Assembly (NCBI RefSeq): GCF_018860155.1
Contig: NZ_JAHKNI010000028.1
Location: forward strand, 1 to 64,000
Direction of reading: 5' to 3'
DNA: 64,000 nt
DNA from: Nocardia albiluteola
GTDB lineage: Bacteria; Actinomycetota; Actinomycetes; Mycobacteriales; Mycobacteriaceae
Below, one piece after another: positions 17,346 through 26,032 of this stretch. Numbering within the stretch: the stretch's first letter is position 1; the number at the start of each line of letters is the position of its first letter. The notes beneath the pieces were generated by a model. The model was not told the origin of the DNA and did not search any database. It saw nothing but the letters and a program-made list of their open reading frames with translations. Position numbers and translations under genes: made by a program.

Positions 17346-17917
17346 CCGTCCGCATTCGCCAGGCTGAGCTGTCCGATCTCGGCACCATTTGCCGACTACG
17401 GCTCCAGCGCACGGCCTGGCTTGCGGCCCGAGGCTCGGATCAGTGGACACGGCAGGGGCGTGGGCTCCCCATCGAGATATTTGCCCGCGCGGTGGGCCGC
17501 GCGGTAGACGCGCGCGAGACGTGGATCGCCGAGATCGACGGCGAACCCGCAGGCACCATCACCGTGAATGATCGTGCGGACGAAGGTCTCTGGTCCCCCG
17601 GCGAGCTCGCGGACGCGGTGATCGTGCACTACATGATCGTGGACCTGCGTTTCGCGGGCAACCGGGTGGGCTCGGCACTGCTGGCGCATGCGGCCGCCCT
17701 GGCCCGGCGGCGGCGCCGCACCTGGGTGCGACTGGATGCCTGGACGACCAACACCGGCCTGCACGACTATTATCGGCGCTCCGGATTCCAGCTGGCCCGC
17801 GTCGCGGGGCCCGACGCATCGGGGCCCTCGACGGCCCTGTTCGAGCGCCGCGCCGACAGCTGGCACCTGCCCACCCCGGCGCTCACCGCCCCCGCCCAGT
17901 TCGCGACCGAAGGCTGA
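17342..17917 (+). CDS. GNAT-family N-acetyltransferase
   Basis: The 191-residue protein has a GNAT fold: a long first part, VHYMIVDLRFAGNRVGSALL (the acetyl-CoA-binding V/I-x-x-x-x-R-x-x-G-x-G/A segment, residues about 99-118) and YYRRSGF near residue 141. Substrate unknown. It is translated with the GntR gene (four-base ATGA overlap), so acetylation probably relates to what the GntR protein senses. Confidence 0.8.
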   Translation: MTVRIRQAELSDLGTICRLRLQRTAWLAARGSDQWTRQGRGLPIEIFARAVGRAVDARETWIAEIDGEPAGTITVNDRADEGLWSPGELADAVIVHYMIVDLRFAGNRVGSALLAHAAALARRRRRTWVRLDAWTTNTGLHDYYRRSGFQLARVAGPDASGPSTALFERRADSWHLPTPALTAPAQFATEG

Positions 17918-17933
17918 TCGACGAGGGTATTCG

Positions 17934-19169
17934 CTACTGCGCGTTGGCAAGCAGCGCGTACTGCGCGCTGGCGCGTTGCTGCACGTCGCTGAGCTGATCG
18001 CTCGACACCGTGGCCACATACCGGCGGTAGCGCACGCGGCAGGTGTAGCGGTTGCCGGTCGGACCGGCGTCGGCGTTCTCGCCGCAGCCCGCGGACGAGA
18101 GTCCGGGCGGGGTCTGAACGTCCTTGGGGGCGGTGGCATTCAGCGATTTCCACAGCGACGCCGCGGCCGCCTCGTCGCGCGCGCGCATCAGCACCGTGCT
18201 GCCGGACAGGGCGACCCGGTCGACACCGTCGGCGGCCAGCAGCGCCTTGGTCGCGGCGGGCTTGGATAGCCGGTGCAGCAGCGCCCGCGGATCCATGTCG
18301 CCCTCGGCCATCGTCGACTGCGGATCGAACCGGGGCTGCTGGTCGGGCGATACCTTCAGCGTGCGCCGCATCAGCCCGTCCGGGTCGTAGTCCAGGTGCA
18401 GCACATCCCTGCGCGACAACGGCTTCAGCGAGTCCAGCAGCGGCAGCTGGACATCGAGCGCCGTTGCGCTCAGCGCCGTCAGTGCGGCCAGGTCGGGCTG
18501 CGGGGTCCGGGCGAACAGGTCGACCACATAGGAGCCGTGGGCGATGCGGGCGCCCATCGTCCGGATATCCGGCCGCCAATGCGCCTTGGCCGCAGGGTAT
18601 TTCGCCAGCTGCACGGGGACATTGCCGGGCGCCACGGCGAAGTCGACCGCCTCGAGATCCCCGGCCGCCGCAGCCGCGGAGGCGTCGTCGGGGAATTGGA
18701 ATACGGTGAGCGACAACGCGGTATCCCCCGCCACGGCGTGCGCGTCCGGTTCGGAGCGGTCGGCGCCGTCCGCGCCGAATCCGAACAACATGCCGTCCCG
18801 CTGGAGCACCGCCCGAAATTGGTCCTGCGCCACCGAGGACTCGTAGTCGCCGGGCTCGCGCAGCACGCTCATCCCGCCGCCGACAAGCGCGGCCGGAATG
18901 AAAACGCCGGCGCCGACCTGCACCGACACCTTGATCTCGGACCCGAGCGCCACGTGCCCGGCCAGCCGGATGATCGCCAGCTCCGTCCCGGCGTCCAGGC
19001 TGTGATGGAACTCCGAACGGAACTCGAGCGGCTGGTCCGAGTACGCGCCGATGTCGAGTGTGCGGACATCGAGCTCACCGGCCACGGGACTACCGGGCAC
19101 CGACATGCCGCAGCCAGCCAGGGCGATCGCGGCCACCGCCGAAACCGCCAGTACCCGTACCGTCTTCAT
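17934..19169 (-). CDS. Exported lipoprotein, DUF7373-like (second of a tandem pair)
   Basis: The 411-residue protein starts MKTVRVLAVSAVAAIALAGC with lipobox LAGC (Cys20). It has the two-lobed beta/alpha organisation and the C-terminal motif YRRYVATVSSDQLSDVQQR that its upstream neighbour also carries (DRYAATVWSDQLLDAQQR). ATG 19169 is chosen; upstream residues belong to the end of the previous gene. It is 10 bases downstream of the paralogue, so they form an operon from a recent or ancient duplication. Role unknown. Confidence 0.65.
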   Translation of the reverse strand: MKTVRVLAVSAVAAIALAGCGMSVPGSPVAGELDVRTLDIGAYSDQPLEFRSEFHHSLDAGTELAIIRLAGHVALGSEIKVSVQVGAGVFIPAALVGGGMSVLREPGDYESSVAQDQFRAVLQRDGMLFGFGADGADRSEPDAHAVAGDTALSLTVFQFPDDASAAAAAGDLEAVDFAVAPGNVPVQLAKYPAAKAHWRPDIRTMGARIAHGSYVVDLFARTPQPDLAALTALSATALDVQLPLLDSLKPLSRRDVLHLDYDPDGLMRRTLKVSPDQQPRFDPQSTMAEGDMDPRALLHRLSKPAATKALLAADGVDRVALSGSTVLMRARDEAAAASLWKSLNATAPKDVQTPPGLSSAGCGENADAGPTGNRYTCRVRYRRYVATVSSDQLSDVQQRASAQYALLANAQ

Positions 19170-19179
19170 CGCCGCCACC

Positions 19180-20382
19180 TCACTTGCTCCGCACCAGCCG
19201 CGCGTACTGCGCGGCGATCCGCTGCTGCGCATCGAGGAGCTGATCCGACCACACGGTCGCGGCGTATCGGTCGTGCGCGACGCGGCAGTAGTAGGGAATC
19301 AGGCCGAAGGTCGGATGCAGATCCTTGACGCACACCGCCGCGGGCAACCCCCGCGGCGAGGCCTGGCGCCGCAGAAACTCGTCCTGTGATTCCGCCATCA
19401 CGAAGCGCTGGGCACCGCGGTAATCCCTGGCGCGCACCAGGGTTCCCCCGGCGTAGGCCACCCGGTCGATACCGGACTCGGCGAACACCCGCGCATAGCG
19501 ATCCGGATCGGCCTCCAGCTGCAGATCGCCGCGCGCGTCGTAGACTCCCGGCATCGAGGTCCAGTCGTCCTGCTGCGGGCGTACCAGCGACCGGGCGAGC
19601 ATCCCGTCGGGGTCCAGCGCCATCGCGCCGAGCCGATCCGGCGGCGTCGCGGGAAAGTCCTTCAGCCGGGCCGGAATCGCGTCGAGGCTGCGGTCGGCGG
19701 GCGCCTCGAGCGCGGGCAGATCCGAGACCTGCAGCAGCTGGTTCTCCTGGTTGTACACGACCGTGGCGAGCACGAACCGGCCGGTGGGATACCACGCGGT
19801 CAGCACCTGCTGCCCCGGCAGCCACGCGGCTCGCACATCGGGATGCCGCGGCAACTGGGCGGGTTGGGCGGGCCCCTTGCGCGGCTCGAATCCAGCCTGG
19901 GCCATCTCCGTGGCCGCCGCGGACGCGGAATCGGCATCCGGATAGAGGAATACGGTGTTGGACACCGTGTACCCGAGGGCCGTGTAATCCTCGTCCGACA
20001 TGCCGGTACTGCTGAAGGCGCCGATCAGTCCGTGCGTGTCGTGGTCGATGGGATCGCGCGCCGCCCACTCGTACATCATCCCGACCGGGGTCCGGTTCCC
20101 GCCCGCGAAGACCTGTGTGGACCGGGTGTTGTTGTACTTCAGCGCGGGATCGATCTCGTGCGGCAGCGGAATGTAACTCGCCATCCGCTCGGCCTCGAAC
20201 AGGCCCGCCACGAACCTGGGATCGTTGGTGTGAAACGGCTTCGGCTGGGACGCATAGGGTCCCGGATCCAGCCGCGCGAGATCCACGGCGGGCTCCGGGT
20301 CCCCGCCGCCGGCGGGCGACCCGCACGCCGCCGCGCCCGTCAGCAGCAGCGCGGCCACGGCAGTCACCACACAACGCTTCAC
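19180..20382 (-). CDS. Exported lipoprotein, DUF7373-like (first of a tandem pair)
   Basis: The 400-residue protein has an N-terminal signal ending in LTGAAACG (lipobox Cys20). GTG 20382 is preferred because GGGGAGG lies 11 bases upstream; GTG 20394 would place the Shine-Dalgarno on the codon itself. It shares the C-terminal YAATVWSDQLLDAQ motif with the next gene. It follows eccC on the same strand (166 bases), so it may be transcribed with or next to the ESX genes, but a role in secretion is not shown. Confidence 0.65.
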   Translation of the reverse strand: MKRCVVTAVAALLLTGAAACGSPAGGGDPEPAVDLARLDPGPYASQPKPFHTNDPRFVAGLFEAERMASYIPLPHEIDPALKYNNTRSTQVFAGGNRTPVGMMYEWAARDPIDHDTHGLIGAFSSTGMSDEDYTALGYTVSNTVFLYPDADSASAAATEMAQAGFEPRKGPAQPAQLPRHPDVRAAWLPGQQVLTAWYPTGRFVLATVVYNQENQLLQVSDLPALEAPADRSLDAIPARLKDFPATPPDRLGAMALDPDGMLARSLVRPQQDDWTSMPGVYDARGDLQLEADPDRYARVFAESGIDRVAYAGGTLVRARDYRGAQRFVMAESQDEFLRRQASPRGLPAAVCVKDLHPTFGLIPYYCRVAHDRYAATVWSDQLLDAQQRIAAQYARLVRSK

Positions 20383-20548
20383 GATCGAGCCCACCTCCCC
20401 GCCGAACCCTAACAGCCGACCAGGTCGCGCGGTGCCTCACTGCCACGCCCACCGACGTGCCCAGCAGAGCCGCATGCGCGCCGGGCAGGTGTGGTCGCCG
20501 GTGCGAAATGCCCCGTGCCGGCCCAGTTCAGCGGCGAAGCGTCTCCGC

Positions 20549-23500
20549 TTACAACGGCGGCAGATAGGCGATCTGCACCATCTCCTGGCCCGCGGTACGC
20601 GAGACCAGCACGCCGCGCCCGGGGGGCAGCTTGGTGGGCCGCACATCGCCGATGATCTTGCCCTCGTCGCGCGGACCGCTCATGATCAGCGCGGCCACCG
20701 ACATGTTCTTCATGCCGCCCAGCACGGGATCGAACAGCGCCCGGGACACACCGCCGGTGCGGCGGGTGACGATCAGGTGCACACCGATATCCCTTGCCTG
20801 CGGCAGGTATTCGTTGAGCGGCAGCAGCGGGTTGTTCGAGCCCTGCACGACCATGTCGTAGTCGTCGACCAGGATGTAGATCTCCGGGCCGCTCCACCAG
20901 CTGCGCTCGCGCAGCTGCTGCGGGGTGATGTCCGCGCCCGGAATCCGCTCGGCCAGAAAGCCGACGACGTCCTTGATCATCGCGCCACAGGTCTGCGAGG
21001 AGGTGGAGTAGCCCGCCAGCTGCTCGCCCTCGACCACGCCGAGCATGGTGCGGCGGTAGTCGATCATGATGATGCGCGCCTGCTCGGGCGTACAACTCTC
21101 GGTGATGCCCATGGCGATGTTGCGCAGCAGCGTGGTCTTGCCGCACTCCACGTCGGCGAAGGCCATCAGGTGCGGCTCGGCCCCGAAATCCAGGACCAGC
21201 GGCTCCAATTCGTTCTCGCCGAGGCCGACCACGATCTTGGTCGAGCTCTGCTCGATACCGCGCGCCGCGGCCAGCTGCAACAGCTGCTCGCGGGAGAACT
21301 GATGCGGCAGCATGCGCACCTCGGGCGCGCGGCGGGTGCCCCACAGCTGTTCCATGCCCTGCTTGGAGAGCGCGACGCCCTCGGACACGGTGGCGGGATC
21401 GGTGCGGGAGTCCAGGCGCGGCAGCGCCATCAGCATGTGCAGTTCCTCGGGCGTCAGACCGCGGCCGGGACGCCCGACCGGGACCAGCGCCGCGGTCCGG
21501 CGGCCCATCTCCGAATCCGACGGATCGCCCAGGCGCAGCTCGAGCCGCGTGCCGATCTGGTCCTTGACCACCGCGCGGATCTCGCCCCAGCGCGACGCGG
21601 CGAGCATCAGGTGGATACCGAAGGACAGGCCCTGCCCGGCGATCGCGTGGATCGCCGGCTCGAGCGTCTCGAACTCCTCGCGGATCGTCGCCCAGCCGTC
21701 GATGACCAGGAAGATATCGCCGAACCTGTCGTTCTCCAGCGGATTTCCGGGCGGCATGGTGCCGTCGGTGCGAATCTGGGAGAACTTGCGGCGCCGGAAC
21801 TCGGTCATGGATTCGATGCCGAGTTCGCTGAACCGCTCCTCGCGCTGGCGCATGATGGTGGTCAGCTCCGCGAGCGTGCGCCGGACCCTGTCCACGTCGA
21901 GGCGGCCCGCGACCGAGCCGACGTGCGGCATGCCGACCAGGCCCGCCATGCTGCCGCCACCGAAGTCCAGGCAGTAGAACTGCACCTGCTCGGGCGTGTG
22001 GGTGGCCGCGGCGGCCATGATGATGGTGCGCAGCGCGGTCGACTTGCCCGACTGCGGACCGCCCACCACCGCGACATGCCCTCGGGCGCCGGACAATTGG
22101 ATGGTCAGCACGTCACGACGCTGCTCGTACGGCTTGTCGATGATGCCGATCGGCATCCACAGCTGGCCGTGCCGGTTGGCGGGCGAGCGCCAATCCGGGT
22201 CTGGCAGCAGCATGTCCACCGAGGGCGACTCCTCCAGCGGCGGCAGCCACACCTCGTGCGCGGGACGCCCGTGCCCGGTCAGCCGCTTCACCACGACGGT
22301 GAGCAGCGAATCCGGAATGCCCTCCTCGGCCAGCGCCTCGGGGGTCGGCGGCTCCGGCAGTGCGAGCGGATCGAATTCGGGCTCCGGCTCTTCCGGCGGT
22401 TCCGGGATCTCCACCGGCGAGGCGGTGAACACCGTGGGGCGCCCGCCGTGAATCCGCCCACCCGGGCCGACGACCGGCCCGGAGGTGGCCGGCGCCACGT
22501 ACGGGCCCGAGACGTAGGTTGCGTTGAACCGCAACGGATCCGCGGCGTCGGTCTTCAGGTAGCCGGCACCCGGCACGCTGGGCAGGTGGTAGGCGTCGGT
22601 GATACCCAGCACCGCGCGGGATTCGTTGGCCGAGAAGGTACGCAGGCCGATGCGGTAGGACAGGTGCGAGTCCAGGCCGCGCAGCTTGTTCTCCTCCAGG
22701 CGCTGCGAGGCCAGCAGCAGATGCACGTGCAGCGACCGGCCCAGCCGGCCGATCATCACGAACAGATCCGCGAAATCGGGCTTCTGCGAGAGCAGTTCGG
22801 AGAACTCGTCGACGACCACGAACAGCGCGGGCAGCGGGTCCAGCGGTGTGCCCGCGGCGCGGGCCTTCTCGTACTCGGTGACGTTGGCGAAGTTGCCCGC
22901 CGAGCGCAGCAGCTCCTGACGGCGGTTCATCTCGCCGGCCAGGGCGTCCTTCATACGGTCGACCATGGACAGCTCGGCCTCGAGGTTGGTGATGACCGCC
23001 GCGACGTGCGGGAGCGGGTCCAACCCGAGAAACGTTGCGCCACCCTTGAAGTCGACCAGAATCAGGTTGAGCGCGTCCGGGGAGTGCGAGGCCACCATCG
23101 ACAGCACCAGCGTGCGCAGGAACTCCGACTTACCCGAACCGGTTGCGCCGATGCACAATCCGTGCGGGCCCATGCCGTTCTCGGCGGACTCCTTGATGTC
23201 CAGGTCGACCGGCGTGCCGTCGGGCGTGATGCCGATCGGTACCCGCAGCCGCTCGCGCGGGGTGCGCGGGCGCCACACCTTGGCCGGCTCGATCTGCGCG
23301 GCGTCCGGGATCTTCAGCAGTGCCATCAGGCCCGGATCGGCGCGGGTCTCGTCGCCGAGGCTGACGATCTGCGCCGCGGTCGCGATCCGGTATCGGGCCA
23401 GCGAGCGGGCGAAGGTCTCGGCCTCGGGCAATCCGATCTCATCGACGGTGGCGAAGCGCTCCACCCCGGCCACGCTGCGCGCGCTGACCGCGCCGTCGCC

Positions 23501-24598
23501 GACGACCAGCTGCAGGCCGCGCCGCGCGGCCAGGCCGTTCTCGGGGGCGGTCAGGTCCAGCACCGTCACCGAGTCCAGGCCGGACTCGCTGACCAGTCGC
23601 TCGGTCCCGTTCACGTAGCCGTCGTCGATGACCACGAGCAGATGCGTGCGGCCCTGTGTTGGTTGCGGATTGCGCATGAACCGCCCGCGCTCCATCAGCT
23701 CCGCCGACAGCGAGGTCTCCAGCTCGCCCAGCGAGCCGTACATCATGCGCATCGAGCCCATGCCGTCGCGCGCGCTCGGATGCTGCAGGTGCGGTAGCCA
23801 TTTCGCCCACGACCACGCCGGGCCGTCCGGATCCGCGCAGACGATCGCGACCGCGACGTGATCGGGACCGTGAAATGCGGTGAACTCCATCAGCATCGCG
23901 CGCACCAGCATGCGCGAGTCCTCGTCCGGGCCCTCGATGTTGATCGCAGGGAAGGCGCGCAGCGACACCGCGGTCGGCAGCTGGTGCACCACCGAATGGG
24001 TGCGCACGAACCGGCGCAGCGCGACCGTCGACACCGGCTCCAGGTCCTCGATCGGACCGGTCTCCGGACGGGCGAGTTTCGTTGCCAGCCGATGGCTTCC
24101 GACTCCGACGCGCACGTGCCCGAAGTCCGGGTCGTTGGGGCGGCGCTCCCACATCCGGCGGCTGCCGACCATCGATTCCAGGTCGACCGGTTCGGGATGG
24201 CTCCAGGTCAGCGATTCCAGCTGCTTGAGCCCCGTGCGCCGGACGTCCCGGCGGATCTGGTCGAGATAGCGGAAGTAGTCCTTGCGTTCCTCGTTCAGCT
24301 CACCGGCGGACTTGTTGCCGCCGCCGCGGCTGAAGCCCATGACCATGCCGACCATCGACATCATCATCATCATCGGGAACATCATCATCATCGGGTTGCT
24401 CAGCAGCGACTTCCCCTGCGTCGCAAACATCGCCATCATGCCGACGACGGCCACGATCATGACGACCGGCATGATCCGGGCGATCAGCGGGCCGGGCACC
24501 GGCCTGGTGACCTCCGGCGGCGGGCTGAGCGTCACCTCGCCACCCGGCGCCCGCGGCGGAGCGATGCGGGGACGGCGCACAAAACCTTCGGTAATCAT
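20549..24598 (-). CDS. eccC: EccC, FtsK/SpoIIIE-type ATPase of the ESX secretion core
   Basis: The 1,349-residue protein is a fused EccCa-EccCb. Two membrane helices (about 38-59 and 66-88) are strikingly methionine-rich. Three ATPase domains follow. Domain 1 has Walker A GATGSGKS at 484-491 and Walker B LFVVVDEFSE. Domain 2 has GPQSGKST at 847-854 and FLVIDGW. Domain 3 has ADVECGKT at 1148-1155, lacking the first P-loop glycine, and ILVDDYDM. EccC recognises the C-termini of EsxB-type substrates and powers export. It is the last gene of an eccD-mycP-eccC operon and is six bases past mycP. The split form (separate EccCa/EccCb) is not seen here. Confidence 0.96.
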   Translation of the reverse strand: MITEGFVRRPRIAPPRAPGGEVTLSPPPEVTRPVPGPLIARIMPVVMIVAVVGMMAMFATQGKSLLSNPMMMMFPMMMMMSMVGMVMGFSRGGGNKSAGELNEERKDYFRYLDQIRRDVRRTGLKQLESLTWSHPEPVDLESMVGSRRMWERRPNDPDFGHVRVGVGSHRLATKLARPETGPIEDLEPVSTVALRRFVRTHSVVHQLPTAVSLRAFPAINIEGPDEDSRMLVRAMLMEFTAFHGPDHVAVAIVCADPDGPAWSWAKWLPHLQHPSARDGMGSMRMMYGSLGELETSLSAELMERGRFMRNPQPTQGRTHLLVVIDDGYVNGTERLVSESGLDSVTVLDLTAPENGLAARRGLQLVVGDGAVSARSVAGVERFATVDEIGLPEAETFARSLARYRIATAAQIVSLGDETRADPGLMALLKIPDAAQIEPAKVWRPRTPRERLRVPIGITPDGTPVDLDIKESAENGMGPHGLCIGATGSGKSEFLRTLVLSMVASHSPDALNLILVDFKGGATFLGLDPLPHVAAVITNLEAELSMVDRMKDALAGEMNRRQELLRSAGNFANVTEYEKARAAGTPLDPLPALFVVVDEFSELLSQKPDFADLFVMIGRLGRSLHVHLLLASQRLEENKLRGLDSHLSYRIGLRTFSANESRAVLGITDAYHLPSVPGAGYLKTDAADPLRFNATYVSGPYVAPATSGPVVGPGGRIHGGRPTVFTASPVEIPEPPEEPEPEFDPLALPEPPTPEALAEEGIPDSLLTVVVKRLTGHGRPAHEVWLPPLEESPSVDMLLPDPDWRSPANRHGQLWMPIGIIDKPYEQRRDVLTIQLSGARGHVAVVGGPQSGKSTALRTIIMAAAATHTPEQVQFYCLDFGGGSMAGLVGMPHVGSVAGRLDVDRVRRTLAELTTIMRQREERFSELGIESMTEFRRRKFSQIRTDGTMPPGNPLENDRFGDIFLVIDGWATIREEFETLEPAIHAIAGQGLSFGIHLMLAASRWGEIRAVVKDQIGTRLELRLGDPSDSEMGRRTAALVPVGRPGRGLTPEELHMLMALPRLDSRTDPATVSEGVALSKQGMEQLWGTRRAPEVRMLPHQFSREQLLQLAAARGIEQSSTKIVVGLGENELEPLVLDFGAEPHLMAFADVECGKTTLLRNIAMGITESCTPEQARIIMIDYRRTMLGVVEGEQLAGYSTSSQTCGAMIKDVVGFLAERIPGADITPQQLRERSWWSGPEIYILVDDYDMVVQGSNNPLLPLNEYLPQARDIGVHLIVTRRTGGVSRALFDPVLGGMKNMSVAALIMSGPRDEGKIIGDVRPTKLPPGRGVLVSRTAGQEMVQIAYLPPL

Positions 24599-24604
24599 GT
24601 TTCC

Positions 24605-26032
24605 CTACAGCTCGCTATCTGGAGAATCACCGGAACGCTTGCGGCGCAGCGGAATCGCCAGCAGTACGCCGATCCCCAGCACCGACAGGCAGGTGATCGA
24701 GCCGATGATCGCGTATTCGCGCGGGCGCGGATCCGGCGGCGACGGGAAGTACGGCGTGGGCAACGCGTGGGCCTTCTGGGCGCCGGTGCCGACGGGCTCG
24801 TCCGGCAGCACCTCCGTGAGCGCGGCCACCGGATCGATAAGACCGTGCCCGACCTTGTCGTCGCGCCCTCGGCCGGGTGCGTGGGCGGTGCGCTCGATGC
24901 GGTCGATGACCTGTCCGGCAGTCAGATTCGGAAAGCGCGACCGCACCAGCGCGGCCAGGCCCGAGACGAAGGGCGCGGCGAAACTCGTCCCCTCGATGGG
25001 CCGCACGCCGTCGGTGCCGTTCACGCTGTCGACCAGTCCGGTCCCGCCGGGCTTGCTGTCCAGGGACACGATCTGGCGCCCGATCGCGGCAGCACCCATC
25101 CACGGGCCCTGCAGCGTCAGATCCGAGACCGCTCCGCTGGGATCCACCGAACCGACCGACAACACGTATTTATCGAACCACGCCGGACTCGGTATCGTCT
25201 GCACGTTTTCCCAACCGGAATCCGAGTTCTGGGTCTTGCACGGCCCGTCCGACTGCATGTTGCCGGCCGCGGCGACGACCACCACATTGTGGTTGTAGGC
25301 GTATTGCACTGCCGCGCCGAGGGTTCCGTCGGCAGTGTCCCCGCCGGCCTGGGTGCAGGCCACCTCGGACACGTTGATCACGGTGGCGCCCATATTGGTT
25401 GCCCGGACGACGGCGGCGGCGAGGGTGAGCACATTGCCGTAGCCGGCATTGGCGATGGCGCCGGGCGCCGAGGACGACGACGAGTTCGCGGCCTCGTAGG
25501 CCAGGCTCAGCTGACGGATGGACATGATGGCGGCATCCGGTGCGACACCGGCGAATCCGTCGGTCGTGCTGGGCCGCGCGGCGATGATGCCCGCGACGAT
25601 GGTGCCGTGGCCGTCGCAGTCGGTGAGGCCGTCGCCACCCGCGACGACGTAGTCGCCGCCGGGCTGCACCGGGGGCAGCCGCGGATGCGGATTCACGCCG
25701 GTATCGATGACCGCGACCTTCTGCCCGTCGCCCTTCGAGAACTTCCACGCCGTCGGAAGATCCAGCACCCGCTGCGCGATCGGCGCGTCCGCCGGGGGCG
25801 AGCCCGACAGCATCGGCGTGGCGCAGACGGTCTTCTGCTTGGTCGGCTCCAGCGGCCCGGGCCGGCCGCTCAGGTCCAGGGCGGGGCCGAGCGCGCCGGG
25901 ATTCACCGACGGCGGGGAGACCGCCGTCGCGGGCCCCGGCACCCCGAAGACGGCCGCGCCGAGAATCGTTGCCGCGCAGGCAATCCGCAGGCCACCGCGC
26001 CGGACGCCGCCGGCGTATCGCGCCCCACTCAT
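24605..26032 (-). CDS. mycP: Mycosin MycP, membrane-anchored subtilisin-like protease of the ESX system
   Basis: The 475-residue serine protease has a signal peptide (ACAATILGAAVFG), the catalytic triad Asp110 (AVIDTG), His142 (CDGHGT) and Ser350 (GTSFAAP), an oxyanion Asn258 (AAAGN) and a C-terminal membrane anchor (about 440-461) followed by RRKR. The N-terminal extension around residues 35-80 includes Cys70. Mycosins stabilise the EccB-E complex and cleave some substrates such as EspB. Start ATG 26032 overlaps the eccD stop (ATGA). All catalytic residues are present, so it should be active. Confidence 0.95.
   Translation of the reverse strand: MSGARYAGGVRRGGLRIACAATILGAAVFGVPGPATAVSPPSVNPGALGPALDLSGRPGPLEPTKQKTVCATPMLSGSPPADAPIAQRVLDLPTAWKFSKGDGQKVAVIDTGVNPHPRLPPVQPGGDYVVAGGDGLTDCDGHGTIVAGIIAARPSTTDGFAGVAPDAAIMSIRQLSLAYEAANSSSSSAPGAIANAGYGNVLTLAAAVVRATNMGATVINVSEVACTQAGGDTADGTLGAAVQYAYNHNVVVVAAAGNMQSDGPCKTQNSDSGWENVQTIPSPAWFDKYVLSVGSVDPSGAVSDLTLQGPWMGAAAIGRQIVSLDSKPGGTGLVDSVNGTDGVRPIEGTSFAAPFVSGLAALVRSRFPNLTAGQVIDRIERTAHAPGRGRDDKVGHGLIDPVAALTEVLPDEPVGTGAQKAHALPTPYFPSPPDPRPREYAIIGSITCLSVLGIGVLLAIPLRRKRSGDSPDSEL

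Noticed and set aside
20432..23797. Plus-strand frame of about 1,120 codons opposite eccC
   Set aside because: Shadow of eccC; no start signal or domain.
24361..24420. ATC repeats in eccC suggesting a frameshift or microsatellite error
   Set aside because: The frame stays open and reads as a Met-rich membrane helix in the expected place.
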